Shown piece after piece: positions 47,215 through 59,253 of a stretch of 64,000 nt of DNA (positions are counted from its first letter, which is position 1; each line of letters starts with the position of its first letter). The position numbers and the translations under genes were made by a program. The stretch lies in assembly GCA_963965975.1 (NCBI GenBank), contig OZ014412.1:8494708-8558707 (forward strand), written 5' to 3'. Below the pieces are notes generated by a model that was given only the letters and a program-made list of their open reading frames with translations, searched no databases and was not told the DNA's origin. This DNA comes from Xestospongia bergquistia (Eukaryota; Porifera; Demospongiae; Haplosclerida; Petrosiidae).

Positions 47215-50200
47215 ATGGCCACTCATGGTAAAATGTCTCCTTTCAACGCGAGTCAAGAACCATGGTCAACTTACAAGGAACGTCTAGAATTCTACTTTAC
47301 GGCAAACGATATTACGACAGCTGAGCAGAAGCGAGCAGTCCTACTTACAGTATGTGGTTCAGCGACATTCCAAACCGTAAAGAGTCTTGTTCAGCCAGAT
47401 ACGCTTGCTACTAAATCGTACGACACCTTATGTACTGTTCTTCAAAACTACTTCAGTCCTGCTCCATCGGTTACCGTCCAACGATACAAGTTTCATTCAC
47501 GCAACCAAAACCCAGGAGAGTCAGTAGCTTCATACGTTGCTGAACTCAAGTCTATTGGTGAACATTGCAAGTTTGCAGCACCTACCAGCGGCACACTACT
47601 CGAAGAGATGCTTCGGGATCGTCTGGTGTGTGGCATCAGGGATTCTAGAATCCAGAGACGATTACTACAAGAGAACTCTCTTACTTTCCAAACCGCATTC
47701 GAAACAGCGCAAGCTATGGAACTAGCAGCACGAGACATCAACGATATTCAGTCAAGACCTCACAACCGACCATCATCATCATCACTACAGGAACCGGTTC
47801 ATTTGGTCAGGAAACATACTAAACCCCCAACATGTCATCGTTGTGGAGGACAACACCTAGCCCCTCAGTGTAAATTCTTAGATGCTATATGTCGTGCATG
47901 TGGAAAGAAAGGTCACATAGCGAAAGTGTGTAGAAGCAGTGGCAAAAGCCATGGGCATACTAATCAGAAAGCAACATCCTCAAACAATGGACAGAGTAAA
48001 CCACGACACCAAGTTCATGCCTTAGAGGATTCCCCTTTGTCTGGTTCACAAACCTCAACTCCTCCCAGGACTCCCTCTCCAACCACAGAAGCCTACCCTC
48101 TGTTTACATTACCTGGGAAGGTCAACCCAATCACAGTCACTGTCATTGTCAACAAGTCTGAACTAAAAATGGAAGTTGACACAGGAGCATCCTTATCAAT
48201 TGTAAGTGAACACACTTATAATGAACTGTCCCTAGTACTAGGCCCCCTCACTCCCTCTAATGTTAATTTAGTTACATACACCGGTGAAAAGCTCAAAGTT
48301 TTAGGATCCCTCAATGTACAAGTCCAGTATAACTCTCAATGTCTCACTCTACCCTTATTAGTGGTACAGGGCACCGGTCCTAGTCTTTTAGGTCGCAACT
48401 GGCTGGAGCACATTAAATTCAACTGGTCTGAAATTCATCATCTCCATGCTCCTATTACCTCTGAACTCGACAAAGTTCTCAACAAACACACCATTTTATT
48501 TCGGGAAGAACTAGGGTTATTAGAAGAAACAACCGCCTCTATACTAATTGAGCCGCAATCACAACCTCGATACTTCAAAGCACGTCCAGTACCTTACGCT
48601 CTCAGAGATAAAGTCGAAGCAGAATTGCAACGTTTACAAGCTTTAAAGGTCATTACTCCGGTAACATACTCAGCATGGGCAGCTCCCATCGTCCCAGTAG
48701 TCAAAGCAGATGGCTCCATCAGAATTTGTGGTGATTACAAAGTCACTATCAATCGAGCTCTCATATTGGACACTTATCCACTACCTCGTGTAGAAGACCT
48801 ATTCTCTGCTCTATCAGGTGGTACTGTCTTCTCTAAACTGGACCTTAGTCATGCATACCTCCAGTTACCTCTAGATGATGCTTCTAAACCTTATACAACC
48901 ATCAGTACACACAAGGGTCTTTTTCAATACGAACGTCTCCCTTTTGGGATCGCATCAGCTCCATCCATTTTCCAAAGAACAATGGAATCACTTCTAAGTG
49001 GTCTTCCAAACGTATGTGTTTATATCGACGACATTCTGGTATCAGGTACTACAGAAGAAGATCATTTACACAATCTAGACTCAGTCCTAACCAGATTAGA
49101 ATCAGCCGGACTCACCCTTAAGAAATCCAAGTGCACTTTCAGAGCATCATCCGTGGAATATTTGGGTCATGTTATCGACGCCCAAGGCCTACATCCAGCC
49201 ACTTCTAAAATAAAAGCCATTAGTCAAGCCCCAGCTCCCTCAAACGCTACTGAGCTGAAATCATTCTTGGGACTCTTAAACTACTATCACAAGTTTCTCC
49301 CAAACCTCTCTACTACTTTAGCTCCGTTACATAAACTGTTACACAAAAACACGCCTTGGACATGGTCAGAAGAACAAGACACTGCATTTAAGGAAGCTAA
49401 ATCACTCCTTCAGTCTTCATCCTTATTAGTACACTACGATCGTAACAAACCATTACTACTGTCATGTGACGCATCACCTTACGGTCTAGGCGCAGTCCTA
49501 AGTCACCAAATGCCTGACGGAACCGAGAAACCCATTACTTTTATTTCTCGCACTTTAAACCTAGCTGAAAAGAAGTATTCACAGCTAGAGAAAGAAGCTC
49601 TCGCTATTGTATTTGCTGTGCGAAAGTTACATCATTATCTCTATGGACTACATTTCACTCTTTACTCTGATCATAAGCCACTACAATACCTACTGGATGA
49701 ATCACGTCAAATTCCAATTCTCGCATCATCCCGAATTCAGAGATGGGCACTTACACTTGCAGCATATTCCTACACTATTAAACACAAACCAGGTACTCAA
49801 TTGGCCAATGCAGATGCTTTAAGTAGATTACCCCTACCGGTAACACTACCATATGTACCCATCCCAGGTGATATTATATTATTGCTTAACCATTTGTCTG
49901 AATCAGTTATACAGGCTAATCACATCAAGACTTGGATAGACAAAGATCCACTACTTTCACGTATTCGACATTCAATTCAAACAGCTTCGACATTATCCGA
50001 TTCAGAGACTGATCCTACTATTCGCCCGTACATGCAACGTCACTCTGAACTCAGTGTGATTGACGGATGCATTCTCTGGGGATCGAGAGTCGTCATTCCC
50101 TCTGAAGGTAGACAATATGTTCTACAGCTCCTACATGACACTCACCCTGGTATTAATAAGATGAAAGCCCTTGCACGTTCCTATGTCTGGTGGCCAGGTA

Positions 50201-51177
50201 TTGATAAAGATATTCAAGAAACTGTCAAAAAATGTTCTACATGTCAATTACATCGACCTGATCCACCACAAGCTCCAATTCACCCTTGGGAATACCCTAC
50301 CCGTGCTTGGCAAAGAGTACACATAGATCATGCAGGTCCATTCAAAGGTCATATGTTTCTAGTACTAATCGATGCCTATTCAAAATGGCTCGAAGTTCTC
50401 AAAGTGAACTCTACTTCCACAGATGTTACAATTGCTAAACTGAGACAAATTTTCGCTACTCATGGTTTACCAGATCATTTAGTATCCGACAATGGTGCAT
50501 CCTTCATTAGTCACGAATTCCAATCCTTCATGTCACGTAATGGTATTAAACATACTACTTCATCACCTTACCATCCTCGCACGAATGGTTTAGCAGAACG
50601 AGCTATTCAAACGTTCAAATTGGCAATGAAAAAGCTCATGGGACCAATCGATTTAAACCTTTCACAATTTCTACTAACTTATCGTACTACACCTCACTCT
50701 ACGACAGGACTTTCTCCTGCTGAACTCCTATTTAATCGCAAACCCCGTACTTTACTCGATTTACTACATCCTGATGTGCATAAGAAAGTTGCTACTAAAA
50801 ATGATAAATTGCAGGACACACAAGCTAGAAAGAAACAAAGATATTTCAATGTTGATGATCATGTTTTTGCAAGGAACTACTCAGGCACTGATAAATGGAC
50901 CCCAGGAACTATTATTGCAATTACTGGTCCTTTGTCATATCATGTAAAGAAACAAGACGGTTCAATTCTACGTCGACATGTTGATCAATTACGTCCTCGT
51001 TATTGCTCAATTGATCGTCCTCCCGATTCTCACAGTGACGATTTTGAGGATTTTCCTTTAATGCCTAAAGCTCTACCTCCAGCTCCATCCCCTGCCCCAC
51101 CTCCAGTCATACGTCGTTCAACACGTCCTCACCGTCCGGTGGATCGTTTCGAACCGACTATGTATTTCTCATCTTAG
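47215..51177 (+). CDS. Gag-Pol polyprotein of Ty3/gypsy retrotransposon
   Basis: A single frame of 1,320 residues from the first ATG (47,215); the open frame extends 30 bases upstream without an ATG. Order of domains: Gag (about 1-190), two zinc knuckles (CHRCGGQH and CRACGKKGH, about 207-239), aspartic protease DTGAS at about 322, reverse transcriptase with YIDD at about 603, RNase H (CDASPYG at about 752), the integrase HHCC finger (about 974-1014) and the integrase core. Integrase acidic residues fall at about 1038, 1092 and 1128, giving D,D-35-E spacing. A GPxxYHV segment near the C-terminus resembles the GPY/F module; no chromodomain is seen. All catalytic motifs look intact, so the copy may be competent for transposition. 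Gag and Pol are fused without a frameshift, as in Mag-like lineages. Confidence 0.93.
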   Translation: MATHGKMSPFNASQEPWSTYKERLEFYFTANDITTAEQKRAVLLTVCGSATFQTVKSLVQPDTLATKSYDTLCTVLQNYFSPAPSVTVQRYKFHSRNQNPGESVASYVAELKSIGEHCKFAAPTSGTLLEEMLRDRLVCGIRDSRIQRRLLQENSLTFQTAFETAQAMELAARDINDIQSRPHNRPSSSSLQEPVHLVRKHTKPPTCHRCGGQHLAPQCKFLDAICRACGKKGHIAKVCRSSGKSHGHTNQKATSSNNGQSKPRHQVHALEDSPLSGSQTSTPPRTPSPTTEAYPLFTLPGKVNPITVTVIVNKSELKMEVDTGASLSIVSEHTYNELSLVLGPLTPSNVNLVTYTGEKLKVLGSLNVQVQYNSQCLTLPLLVVQGTGPSLLGRNWLEHIKFNWSEIHHLHAPITSELDKVLNKHTILFREELGLLEETTASILIEPQSQPRYFKARPVPYALRDKVEAELQRLQALKVITPVTYSAWAAPIVPVVKADGSIRICGDYKVTINRALILDTYPLPRVEDLFSALSGGTVFSKLDLSHAYLQLPLDDASKPYTTISTHKGLFQYERLPFGIASAPSIFQRTMESLLSGLPNVCVYIDDILVSGTTEEDHLHNLDSVLTRLESAGLTLKKSKCTFRASSVEYLGHVIDAQGLHPATSKIKAISQAPAPSNATELKSFLGLLNYYHKFLPNLSTTLAPLHKLLHKNTPWTWSEEQDTAFKEAKSLLQSSSLLVHYDRNKPLLLSCDASPYGLGAVLSHQMPDGTEKPITFISRTLNLAEKKYSQLEKEALAIVFAVRKLHHYLYGLHFTLYSDHKPLQYLLDESRQIPILASSRIQRWALTLAAYSYTIKHKPGTQLANADALSRLPLPVTLPYVPIPGDIILLLNHLSESVIQANHIKTWIDKDPLLSRIRHSIQTASTLSDSETDPTIRPYMQRHSELSVIDGCILWGSRVVIPSEGRQYVLQLLHDTHPGINKMKALARSYVWWPGIDKDIQETVKKCSTCQLHRPDPPQAPIHPWEYPTRAWQRVHIDHAGPFKGHMFLVLIDAYSKWLEVLKVNSTSTDVTIAKLRQIFATHGLPDHLVSDNGASFISHEFQSFMSRNGIKHTTSSPYHPRTNGLAERAIQTFKLAMKKLMGPIDLNLSQFLLTYRTTPHSTTGLSPAELLFNRKPRTLLDLLHPDVHKKVATKNDKLQDTQARKKQRYFNVDDHVFARNYSGTDKWTPGTIIAITGPLSYHVKKQDGSILRRHVDQLRPRYCSIDRPPDSHSDDFEDFPLMPKALPPAPSPAPPPVIRRSTRPHRPVDRFEPTMYFSS

Positions 51178-51187
51178 CAGGGAGGAG

Positions 51188-51462
51188 TGTGGTAACTATA
51201 CTTTACATTATGTACATGTACAACACTTATTAGATGGTATGTATTGTTATTACTATTATTATCATTATGGTTATTATATGTGTGTATGCACTTAATTATT
51301 ATTTCCTGTTCTTATTCATTTCCTGTTTCTGTACTATATAATATGTATGTTTTTAGATTAGATCAGATTTCCTTTTTCATACTATCCAGTACTACCCGAG
51401 ACTCTGCTCGGCTTTGCTGTACTATTCCACTTTCTATTCTAAGCTGGGCTACGGACACAACA
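51188..51462 (+). repeat. 3' LTR
   Basis: 275-base copy of 46,910-47,183, directly preceded by the polypurine tract and followed by AAAGC. Confidence 0.93.
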
Positions 51463-51552
51463 AAAGCATAAAGCATAGTGTACATCCACAGAATTCAATC
51501 AATGAGGCAAACATCTCCTTGAGAACAGTTACATAAACAGTCTCACTGGGTA

Positions 51553-51882
51553 GTGAGGAAGGAGGAGATTGAGATGACTGACGAAGTTCTTGGGACAGGA
51601 GGTTGGGGAGAAGTCAAGGTGGCCAAACTTTGTGGCCTTAGAGTAGCTGCCAAATGTCTTGATGAAGTTATCCTGTCACCTTATAACATATCAGTTTTTA
51701 CAAGAGAAATAGAGATTGCTGCTCGAGTATGTCATCCCAATCTCCTTCAGTTCATAGGAGCCACTAAAGTGGGTACTCCTATCATCCTATCAGAACTAAT
51801 GCCAACTAGTCTTTGTAAAGAGTTAGAAACTGGTCTTCTACCCTATCCTGCTGTTCTGACACCTCGTTCACATTCAATGTAG
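51553..51882 (+). pseudogene. Protein-kinase N-lobe fragment
   Basis: Encodes a glycine-rich loop (LGTGGWGEVKVAK), the VAAKCL lysine strand, an alpha-C region and HPNLLQFIGA, then SELMP at the hinge, and stops after about 100 residues. The HRD, DFG and whole C-lobe are absent in the next kilobases. The sequence style is that of tyrosine-kinase-like or receptor kinases expanded in sponges. Later exons may lie elsewhere, but no obvious donor ends the frame, so a truncated fragment is more likely. The segments on both sides of this frame recur, without it, at 63,850-64,000. Confidence 0.6.
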
Positions 51883-54510
51883 AGAGTATCAATATGACTA
51901 CTACAGAGGCCGTCAGTAGTTGTGTAACTTGTGTTAATAGAATAATCAGAGAAGGAGTTAACATTCGTAGGACAATTAATGGTGAATGATGGGTAATTTA
52001 AAAATTGGATTGGAAAAGAGCTATAAACAATAAATTTCTTGGAAACTGATAAAACAAGGTATAAACATGTAGGCCAGATCTATTACAATCAATTGTTATG
52101 GGTATGGATTTAGAGCTTGTGTAGGTTAGGTGGTAATGTTATAATGAAGCTTATATGGATAATTGTTGCATATGTATTACCATTTGCAAAGACTGCAGAA
52201 GGAGGAAAAGTATGGGAAAAAGCCCAAGAGCAGCATATACAGCACCAATGAACTTAATATTTGTGTCTTAACTTCTTAATAACATATTGCAATTGCTGAC
52301 AGGTGTGTGTGTGCAAAAATGGTGTGACAATCTTTATATCATATAAAATATACCTGGCAAGATATAGCAATATACACTTTGATCAAAGGCCATGCTTATT
52401 TAACTATTGGACAGACTTCAAAACTCTTGGTAGAGTCCGAAATATCCCATTAACACAACATCTTGTCTTGCCTTTACTTTAACCTTCCCTATGACACCTA
52501 TTGTATTAAAGGGAATGGCTATCATACCCATGGTAAAGTTAGCCTTCATCAACAGTGAAAAAATGCTTTTGATATTGTTAATAGGAATGTTGTATGTTAG
52601 GCATACAAAAATGCTACTTTGTTGCCGGCAACTTTTTAGTCCGACTCAACAAACTCAGCAAGCAATGTTTTTTTACTGCAGATAGATAATGACAACCACT
52701 CTTAATTACATACTATGATGAGCAGGCTTTTTATCCATGTGTAATGTACTGTGATCTGTGTTATGTACTTTATTATAGGTGCTAGTGAACCCATAACTGT
52801 CAAATTGCCAATGCTTTTATTGGCATATGTGACATATTTTGGTAAAACTCCATATTATGCTGAATAATTGTGAATGAGACATTACATATATGTAGTTGTT
52901 TTGCAACCATTTTGCATACATACTTGCGTAACAATACCAAATCTGGAAAGACTATGTCATTCCACCAAAGGTGGTAATACAATCCTTAACTTTTACTATG
53001 AATTTCCTGCAGTAATTAATATGTAGTTATTACAATGTATATTGTTACATTGAGTGTAGTGTTAATTTAGTATTTAATGAAATTATTTATGAACATATGA
53101 ATTTCAAACAAAATGTGTGTGATATTTGTTCAAGTTACTTTTTTAACAGCTGTGCTGAACAAGTTCCCAGGTCTTCCCAGTAAGTTTGGCTCCCACGGCA
53201 TCAGCATGGGATTCAAAGGGTCCAGCATCTCTCAGGAGTAGTGAGTGACATTTCAATAAAATGGCACACAATTATTATGATCGTTATGGAAATTTAGCAC
53301 TCTTTGATGGAAATTACCCACACAAATGAGAGCACAAATCCTCCTCCTCCACAAAGTCAATACTGCAGTTATAACAAAACAGCAGTTGTATTGTGAGGAA
53401 CTGCCCTAACAGTGGGCAAAGGAGGAGGGGATAAAGAACTGTTAAGTTCAGTCAGCAATTGGTAAGAACATATAATATAGCGTGAAATAAATATGATAAT
53501 ATCTGCACTCTTCTAGCTTCTGCATTGGAAAATGTCCAAAACAACAGCCACAAAAATAACAGCTACAGTTAAAAAGTAAGCCTGAACATTACATATAAGT
53601 CATGGAGTAATGTCGCTTCCTTTACTTAAATATGAGGACATATAATGTCGGTTTAATTCTGCAGCAATGTATAGTGGGTGACTGCCCAACAATGGTGTAG
53701 AAGAAAGCAGGAGAAAAGAACAGTAACTTCAGTTAGCAATTGTGTTATTATTGTTTCATTTCTTCTTCAACACAATTATTATTATGCTCTATGAACATCG
53801 AGGAGCTAAAGTTAAGCACAATTACAACTATTTGTCAATTTTGAATATGCATTCTTATTTCCAAAGACTTCACAAGTGCAAAAAAGGTTGAGGGAGAGGT
53901 ATTGACAGACACTTTGTGCACAGGCACAAACAGTGTAGCACAGTTAGTCTGCTGATATATTGCTACTGCTCTATGGGTAAGTATACATAACATAGATGTG
54001 TAATAAGTGTATTAATATAGTGTTATTCTAGCTTCTGCATCAAGGAGTAAGTATCAATCAAACTATGTCATACACAGGAAGTGATAACAAAAAACAAATA
54101 TCATCAACGGAAAGAAATGCAGTTACCTTTAACACTGTTAATCTTTACAACAGACTACAGTACCTGAAAGTAGCGGAGAAGAGGTAAGACAGCAATTTTT
54201 ATAATGATCCATTTAAAACTTTATGTAAGAATACATGTAATGAAATGTTTACATAAGCAACATTAAAGCCTGTACAAGAAAAGAGCAAGAAGATGAGGTT
54301 TACCAAGCCAGTAGCAGTGAGAAGGTAAGAACCTCAACTGTCAATACTGTGGATTAATCAACTCTATATCAGTGTGGTCAACCACACTGCATAGGCAGGG
54401 GGTGCCAAGAGATGGCACCCGATAACAGAGTACATTTAACAAAAGTTAACTTATGTTGTTATCATTTTATGTAAAAACTACACACAATTTTGTAGGTTTG
54501 TAGGCCTAAA
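51883..54510. other. Mostly unrecognised spacer with repeat fragments
   Basis: No gene supported. 52,565-52,690 is one copy of a repeat (GTATGTTAGGCATACAAAAA..CAACAAACTCAGCAAGCAAT) also at 54,820-54,920 and 56,035-56,130. A GC-richer patch at about 53,150-53,245 stands out but shows no clear coding frame. Confidence 0.45.
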
Positions 54511-54515
54511 ATAAA

Positions 54516-56145
54516 AGTACGTCAAATGATAGTGTCAATCAAACTATGTCATATACACACAGGAAGCAATAACAAAAAACAAGTATCACCAATGGGTAAG
54601 TCCACAACACAATTCACTACACTTTGTGCCATGTCAAGACAAAAGTGTTCAATTAAATACTGCAAAACAAAAACCCAGCGCACACATTGTGGGAAGAATG
54701 ACTTATTGAAAGAGGCTAATAAAAAATACAGACAAAGAAGGAAACGAAAGAAGAAGGAGGGAACTAATATTACGCAGTTACCCTTAAACACAGTAAATCA
54801 GACTACAATAGGATAGTTGTATGTTAGACATACAAAAATGTTACTTTATTGTTGGCAACGTTTTAGTCCAACTCAACAAACTCAGCAAGCAATACTTTTT
54901 TATTGCATATGGATAATGACAAACTGCTGTTAAGAGAGGTGAGTGACATTTCAATAATAAAAATTAATGCATATATTTTGCATGTAAAGCGTAAGCATAA
55001 TGTAGACCTCAGGCGAATTGAATCAGGGCATGATCAGTACATGCCTGTACTGGAGTGTGTGTGCTGTAGTTGTAATTAGTATATTATTGTGAAAGGGGCC
55101 CCTCATTAAAATTTCAAAAATATAAAAAGTTCAAAAAAATTAGAAAATTCCATATACCAAAAAATTAAATGTAATTTCTTTCTTTCTATACATGTTTGGT
55201 CTTATTTTATATAACATTTTGAATTTACTTTGCTTTGCACTTATCATATATTATGACTTGTACATTTTTTATTTAGGATGGAGATTAGAGCAAGGAGTAA
55301 ATATCCTAACATTATAGACTTCATTAAAAGATATTATAAACTCCTGAGTGATAATAATTTGGATCTGTGTCTACATTTTCTTGATTTTGCTCGCCAAGCA
55401 AAAGTATATAACTATATATTATTTCTTCATTGCATAGAAGGGGACTTCAAACCACCTTTAATTGTAATTATATATATTATTAATACTTGTTTTGTATAAA
55501 ATAGTAATGTTTATTAATGTTGCTTGTGTTTATGTTTTGATTGTATTTTTGTTACAGTCTTGTCACCACTGCCACCACCACCACCACCACCAACAACAGC
55601 TGCAGCAGGACCAACAACAAGGTAAATAACTAAACCAATTAACCCTTTGCTTCCCATTGACGACTACACTCGTCATTAAAAACACGGGCATAGTTACTGA
55701 TGATGAGTATACACATTGCTTATCTAAAATAAAAGTACGTCAAATGATAGTGTCAATCAAACTATGTCATATCCACACAGGAAGCAATAACAAAAAACAA
55801 GTATCACCAATGGGTAAGTCCACAACACAATTCACTACACTTTGTGCCATGTCAAGACAAAAGTGTTCAATTAAATACTGCAAAACAAAAACCCAGCGCA
55901 CACATTGTGGGAAGAATGACTTATTGAAAGAGGCTAATTAAAAATACAGACAAAGAAGGAAACGAAAGAAGAAGGAGGGAACTAACATTACGCAGTTACC
56001 CTTTAACACAGTAAATCAGACTACAATAGGATAGTTGTATGTTAGACATACAAAAATGTTACTTTATTGCTGTCAACTTTTTAGTCCAACTCAACAAACT
56101 CAGCAAGCAATACTTTTTTATTGCATGACAAACTGCTGTTAAGAG
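54516..56145. repeat. Direct duplication of a basic, cysteine-containing frame
   Basis: 54,516-54,960 and 55,733-56,145 are near-identical. In the first, a 96-codon frame starts at 54,526; it holds CSIKYCKTKTQRTHC and a basic end (RQRRKRKKK). In the second the same frame is cut by TAA after KEAN. No family is recognised. The Cys/His spacing and basic tail suggest a nucleic-acid-binding or transposon-derived piece. Confidence 0.55.
55278..55621 (+). pseudogene. Tandem unknown gene, copy 1: exon 1 and His/Gln-rich exon 2
   Basis: Exon 1 starts MEIRARSKYPNIIDF and runs through LDFARQAK; other copies have a GCAAAG/GTATAT donor here, but this copy reads GCAAAA. Exon 2 (55,558-55,621) follows a GTTACAG acceptor and is built of CCA/CAC triplets encoding a His/Gln-rich or Pro/Thr-rich stretch depending on phase. 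It ends at a GTAAAT donor. The C-terminal exon of this unit is not found directly downstream; a tail fragment lies upstream at about 54,985-55,078. Unrecognised family. Confidence 0.45.
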
Positions 56146-57255
56146 AGGTGAGTGAGATTTCAATGGCACATAATTATTATGAAAATTTAGGGGTCAACAA
56201 GAGAAGCAGAATTAGTGCCTTTTTACTAGTCTATATACTGTAGATTCAATGTTATATAAGAAATAAACTCGAGTAAATTAATTGTGACAGGATATGCGAA
56301 AAGGGCCACTTCAGTCAATTCTATTATTTTGACTTTTTCATACTATTTTAAAGTATTCTAATACTGAGTTTATTGATATCTTTGATAAATGCATGCGTCA
56401 ATTTGGTGTTCTCTTTGTACAGCATTACGAGAGAAACGTTACATATTCATCAACGGCAGCAATGAATAATTTTTTGCCTATAGCTAATGGTGAGGTTACT
56501 TCACCATCACAGAGCCCCAGGAGGGGCTAAGTTGCTATAGTTAATATATGTGAATTAGTGTGTTATTAAAATTTGTACTACAGTAGTAATTGACATTGTG
56601 TGTTAGTTGTAATAGATCACCTAGACACACCTTTATTAGACACTCTTCATTGCATAGAAGGGGACTTCAAACCACCTTCAATTACTGCCACCACCACCAC
56701 TGTATTAATGGCAATGCTGATGAACTTGATGAAATGATTCAGGCATGTAAACACCTCAAACATTAAAATAAAACAGGAATAAAATAGGTTGCCATAACGA
56801 AGCCAACTTATACAACATGCCCACGCTACTTGTAAAAAGACAGACTTGTCACCAACATATTCTACTGTAGGAGCTGCACTAATCCCTAAACTTTTAAATA
56901 TATTCATCTGGTCTTTGATTAATACCTTTTATGGCGATACAACTATACAATTGATGAAGATACATCAAGTTATTTTATTCTATCAACAGATAGAGAAGAT
57001 GCCCATAAATCAGACTTTTATGAAGTCTCATCAAATGCATCATTAGAAGAAATAAAGGATATAACAATGTCCACCTTCTGATATAATAAAGGGGTGGGGT
57101 CTGGCTATGTGAGACTATATATATATATAGTGCCTTCTTTACAATTACAACAAATGAATAGACAAATAAAGTTATCTCCACATTACAATATCTCATGTAA
57201 TTACATGTGTACTGTACTGAAGTACATTTAGGTCATTTGTTTTTTTTTCATAAAA

Positions 57256-57459
57256 TTATAATTCTAAAACAAAATGAGTGTCAACCCAACCCCAAGGGCA
57301 TTTATTGGAGTATTGTATAATTTCAGTATTAAATTTAATTTTGTCTAAAATGTTTTTATTACTTCCAACGTTATAGTACTTTACAATGGCACTGTCATGT
57401 TCAATGTTGAGACCACTATGTTTTGTGTAATTAGTATTGTTTTCATGTTTTACTGCTTC
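57256..57459 (-). CDS. Unrecognised candidate terminal exon
   Basis: On the minus strand, an acceptor-like TTTTTTTAG precedes an open frame of 67 codons (EAVKHENNTNYTKHSG..., CPWGWVDTHF) ending in TAA. The composition looks protein-like rather than repeat-like. Upstream on the same strand (57,715-57,596) is a very basic open stretch ending in TAG. No family match recognised; it could be a degenerate transposon piece. Confidence 0.25.
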   Translation of the reverse strand, partial: EAVKHENNTNYTKHSGLNIEHDSAIVKYYNVGSNKNILDKIKFNTEIIQYSNKCPWGWVDTHFVLEL

Positions 57460-57784
57460 CTAAAAAAATTCTGCACAAGTCTTATCCTCGAGAGTCAGGT
57501 TATGCCTGACTAGTAATTTTAATTCAGTACAGATATGCATGCAAACCTGCTATACAAACATTTCTATATTCAGACCATTTGTTAAAATAAATCAGTTTAT
57601 TCTAGACTTTGCCATCCTCTGTGTTCCTGTACTTCTTTAGGCGCTTCTTTTTTCTGTCCTTTCTAAATTTTCTATTTCCACCCACCCTCCACACTGTTCT
57701 TTTCTTCTTAATTAAGGTATGTTTGTTATTGTGTAGTTGTAATTAGTTGTTATTGTGTAATTGTTATTGTGTAGTTGCATTTAG

Positions 57785-58440
57785 TGCAGCCAAAAAAGAA
57801 CTGAAACAAGCTCGCGATGCTGCAATTAAGGCTATCAAGGAAGAATTTCAGACAAAAATTTGAGCAACAAAACGCTGAAGTGTTAGAGTTAAGAGCTCTA
57901 GTTGAAGCACAAGCTGAACAAATGCGTTTAGCAGCTTGGGTGACAACAGTCAATGAACGTATGAACTGGAGGGATCGATATTGCACTTTACTCTCAGTAA
58001 ATAAACCAGAAGACAAAGTATTGACGAGATACAAATGCTTTTGTGAAGAATGTGATTGGAAATCACATCAGACTCTGCCTGTTAGTCCAGAAGAGGAAGG
58101 CAATCCAGAAAGTGGAAGTAGACACAATAAATGCATATATTTTGCATGTAAAGCGTAAGCATAATGTAGACCTCAGGCGAATTGAATCAGATATTGCACT
58201 TTACTCTCAGTAAATAAACCATAAGACAAAAGTACTGACAAATGCTTTTGTGAAGAATGTGATTGGAAATCACATCAGACTCTGCCTGTTAGTCCACATC
58301 AGACTCTGCCTGTTAGTCCAGAAGAGGAAGGCAATCCAGAAAGTGAAAATAGACAAGAAAGGTTGGAAGGAGCCACAATAAATGCATATATTTTGCATGT
58401 AAAGAGTAAGCATAATGTAGACCTCAGGCGAATTGAATAG
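57785..58440 (+). pseudogene. Tandem unknown gene, C-terminal exon copies (frameshifted)
   Basis: 57,785-58,190 encodes KKELKQARDAAIKAIKEEFQ, then a one-base shift into FEQQNAEVLELRALVEAQAEQ and the CFCEECDWKSHQ region. 58,190-58,440 repeats the second half with an internal duplication (CATCAGACTCTGCCTGTTAG twice). Neither encodes the whole exon without interruption. Confidence 0.55.
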
Positions 58441-59046
58441 ACTTCATTAAAAGACATTACAAACTCCTGAGTGATAATAATTTGGATCTGTGTCTAGATT
58501 TTCTTGATTTTGCTCGCCAAGCAAAGGTATATAACTATATATTATTTCTTCATTGCATAAAGGGGACTTCAAACCACCTTTAATTGTAATCAAATATATT
58601 ATTAATACTTGTTTGTTTAAAATATGCTTAAAATAGTAAATATGAGACCGCATTTAGTCCAGCCAAAAAAGAACTGGAACAAGCTCGCGATGCTGCAATT
58701 AAGGCTATCAAGGAAGAATTTCAGACAAAAATTTGAGCAACAAAATGCTGAAGTGTTAGAGTTAAGAGCTCTAGTTGAAGCACAAGCTGAACAAATGCGT
58801 TTAGCAGCTAGGGTGACAACAGTCTATGAACGTATGAACTGGAGGGATCGATATTGCACTTTACTCTCAGTAAATAAACCAGAAGACAAAGTATTGACGA
58901 GATACAAATGCTTTTGTGAAGAATGTGATTGGAAATCACATCAGGCTCTGCCTGTTAGTCCAGAAGAGGAAGGCAATCCAGAAAGTGGAAGGAGCCACAA
59001 TAAATGCATATATATATACATGCCTGTACTGGAGTGTGTGCTGTAG
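58438..59046 (+). pseudogene. Tandem unknown gene, copy with exon 1 fragment and frameshifted C-terminal exon
   Basis: 58,438-58,620 matches exon 1 without its start. 58,655-59,046 matches the C-terminal exon with the same coiled-coil frameshift as 57,785. It ends early in an AT-rich patch where other copies continue into HVKRKHNVD. Confidence 0.5.
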
Positions 59047-59253
59047 TTGTAATTAGTATATTATTGTTAAAGGGGCCCCTAATTAAAATTTCAAAAATAT
59101 AAAAGTTTTAAAAAATTAGAAAATTCCATATACCAAAAAAATTAAATGTAATTTCTTTCTATACATGTTTGGTCTTATTTTAGTTAATTTATATAACATT
59201 TTGAATTTACTTTGCACTTATCATATATTATGACTTGTACATTTTTATTTAGG

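Larger units (their letters stand above)
46910..51462 (+). mobile_element. Complete Ty3/gypsy LTR retrotransposon
   Basis: Both LTRs (about 275 bases, TGTGG...ACAACA) are present with a 5-bp target duplication. A primer-site-like TTGGCGACGAGG follows the 5' LTR, and a purine tract GCAGGGAGGAG (51,177-51,187) precedes the 3' LTR. One uninterrupted gag-pol frame fills the inside. The LTRs differ at only two or three positions, so insertion is recent. Internal GC is visibly higher than in the flanks. The element inserted just upstream of the kinase fragment at 51,553. Confidence 0.93.

Noticed and set aside
49607..49822. Small frames inside the retrotransposon
   Set aside because: Out-of-frame shadows of gag-pol.
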